Origin: an uncultured Eubacteriales bacterium | GTDB taxonomy: Bacteria; Bacillota; Clostridia; Christensenellales; Borkfalkiaceae | Direction: 5' to 3' | Assembly (NCBI GenBank): GCA_902766475.1 | Contig: CACXDQ010000225.1 | Span: forward strand, 1-6,274 | DNA: 6,274 nt | Shown: piece by piece, positions 4,955 through 6,274 of the stretch | Position numbering within the stretch: position 1 is the first letter of the stretch | How the letters are laid out: the number at the start of each line of letters is the position of its first letter | Translations under genes and position numbers: made by a program | Notes under the pieces: model-generated | Database searches by the model: none | The model's input: only the letters and a program-made list of their open reading frames with translations | What the model was told of the DNA's origin: nothing

Positions 4955-6274
4955 ATGATTTTAAAACAAAAGACGTTCGGCGTTATTTCGCTCGGATGCG
5001 ATAAAAACAGAGTGGACACCGAGAGGATGCTCGCTCTCATAGGAACGGAAAAGATAACGCAGGATATCTCCCAAGCGGAGATAATTATAGTGAACTCGTG
5101 CGCATTTTTGGAAAGTTCGAGGAAAGAGGCGATCGAAACCGTTCTCGAATGTAACGAATACCGCAACACAGGCAAGCTCGAAAAGCTCGTTTTGACGGGC
5201 TGTTTACCCGAGAAATTTATCGGCGAGCTGTTCGACGAGCTTACCGAAGTGGACGTGTTTCTGGGCGTGAGAGATTACGCAAGATTAGGCGAGGCGATAG
5301 AGCTTGCATATAAAGGCAACAGAGTGAACTTCGTCGGCAAAGAGGACTATTTTGCACCAAAGGAAAGGGTGATAACCACGCCCTTGCACTACGCATACCT
5401 CCGCATTGCGGACGGGTGCAACAACCATTGCACTTACTGTCTTATCCCATCGATAAGGGGCAAATATAAGTCCGAGAAAATAGAGGATATATTAGCCGAA
5501 GCCGAGGGTTTGGGCGACGTGGAAGAGCTTATCGTCGTGGCGCAGGACATCACGAGATACGGCGAGGACATTTACGGAAAGCCCATGCTTTGCGAGCTGT
5601 TAAAGAGGCTTTCAAAGCTTGAAAACGTCGGGCATATAAGGCTTTTATACGCCTATCCGGATATGCTTTCGGACGAGCTTATAGACCTCGTGGCAAGCGA
5701 GGAAAAGATACTTAAATACTTAGATATCCCCCTTCAACACGCCGCAGACGCCGTGTTGAAGAGAATGAACAGAAAGGGCAGCGGCAAGGAATATTCTAAG
5801 CTTATACAAAAGCTCAGAGAGAGGGTGAAAGGGATAGCTATACGCTCCACCTTTATCGCCGGTTTCCCGGGAGAAACGGAAGAAGATTTCAACGAGCTGC
5901 TATCGTTTATAGAGAGAGAAAAATTAAACAATGCGGGCTTTTTCGCCTATTCGAGAGAAGAGGGCACGCCGGCATACAGGCTTCCGTGTCAGATAGACGA
6001 AGAAGTCAAGCAAGAAAGAGTAAAGAGATTGTACGAGGCGCAAGCCAAGGTGTCGAGGGCAATAAACGAAGGCTACGTCGGAAAGACGCTTAAAGTTCTT
6101 ACGGACGGCATCGATTACGATAAGGACAGCTTTTACGGCAGAGCCTATTTCTCCGCCCCCGACATAGACGGCAGAGTGTATTTCACGTCGGACGGCGAAA
6201 TAGTCCAGGGCGAGATTTACGAAGTCAGGATAACCTCGGCAGACGAGTACGACCTCTATGGAGAATGTGTATGA
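4955..6274 (+). CDS. rimO: Ribosomal protein S12 methylthiotransferase RimO
   Basis: RimO is a cytoplasmic radical-SAM enzyme that adds a methylthio group to the beta carbon of a conserved aspartate in ribosomal protein S12. The 439-residue protein is full length. The N-terminal MTTase domain carries SLGCDKNRVD (12-21), with Cys15, Cys49 and Cys83 as ligands of the auxiliary iron-sulfur cluster. The radical-SAM motif CNNHCTYC gives Cys155, Cys159 and Cys162. The GFPGETEEDF segment (303-312) is typical, and the C-terminal TRAM domain (about 373-439) ends in DLYGE. SLGCDKNRVD and the DLYGE end separate it from the tRNA enzyme MiaB. Its ATG lies 9 bases after the preceding stop with no visible Shine-Dalgarno sequence, so translation is probably coupled to the upstream gene. 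The start is firm because SLGC must sit near the N-terminus. The stop codon is the last three bases of the window. Confidence 0.96.
   Translation: MILKQKTFGVISLGCDKNRVDTERMLALIGTEKITQDISQAEIIIVNSCAFLESSRKEAIETVLECNEYRNTGKLEKLVLTGCLPEKFIGELFDELTEVDVFLGVRDYARLGEAIELAYKGNRVNFVGKEDYFAPKERVITTPLHYAYLRIADGCNNHCTYCLIPSIRGKYKSEKIEDILAEAEGLGDVEELIVVAQDITRYGEDIYGKPMLCELLKRLSKLENVGHIRLLYAYPDMLSDELIDLVASEEKILKYLDIPLQHAADAVLKRMNRKGSGKEYSKLIQKLRERVKGIAIRSTFIAGFPGETEEDFNELLSFIEREKLNNAGFFAYSREEGTPAYRLPCQIDEEVKQERVKRLYEAQAKVSRAINEGYVGKTLKVLTDGIDYDKDSFYGRAYFSAPDIDGRVYFTSDGEIVQGEIYEVRITSADEYDLYGECV
6260..6274 (+). other. Possible start of a fourth operon gene overlapping the rimO stop
   Basis: GGAG (6260-6263) lies 7 bases before an ATG at 6271-6273 that overlaps the rimO TGA in an ATGA junction, a typical coupled start in tight operons. 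Only one codon is inside the window, so the product is unknown. pgsA often follows rimO in Clostridia, which makes it a reasonable guess only. Confidence 0.45.

Noticed and set aside
1..6274. CRISPR arrays, tRNA or rRNA genes, insertion sequences and phage genes
   Set aside because: None seen. There is no repeat-spacer pattern, no cloverleaf in the short intergenic gaps, and no transposase or terminal inverted repeats.

Overview
The window looks like a piece of a bacterial chromosome from the Bacillota (Firmicutes), most likely class Clostridia. The evidence is strong AGGAGG-type ribosome binding sites, near-consensus sigma-A promoters with 17-base spacers, frequent AGA/AGG arginine and ATA isoleucine codons, G+C in the mid-40s percent by eye, and an ftsK/spoIIIE gene directly followed by rimO, as is common in Clostridia. 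The species cannot be named from this sequence. All supported genes are on the + strand.

Left part (1-416): the last 23 codons of an unrecognised gene, then a monocistronic acyl carrier protein gene (acpP) with its own promoter (78-106), a good ribosome binding site and a strong hairpin terminator (373-416). This unit is separated from what follows.

Middle and right part (417-6274): a new operon starts at a near-perfect extended -10 promoter (458-486). A perfect tandem 21-base duplication with an internal dyad lies exactly at the expected transcription start. The operon holds three complete genes: a full-length membrane-anchored FtsK/SpoIIIE DNA translocase (572-3361), a second FtsK-type motor with no membrane domain and no linker (3380-4945), and rimO, the ribosomal protein S12 methylthiotransferase (4955-6274). 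Gaps are 18 and 9 bases, and the rimO stop overlaps an ATG that may start a fourth gene.

The most notable content is the tandem translocase pair. The second protein keeps Walker A and Walker B but has lost several residues that are conserved in the first. The DNA-reading gamma domains and an unusual C-terminal tail of the two proteins remain about 88% identical (about 89% at the DNA level), while the motor core is only about 55-60% identical. This suggests two motors that read the same DNA polarity signal, possibly in mixed rings or in different cell compartments, with gene conversion or selection keeping their DNA-reading ends alike. acpP (lipid synthesis) and rimO (ribosome modification) are ordinary housekeeping genes.
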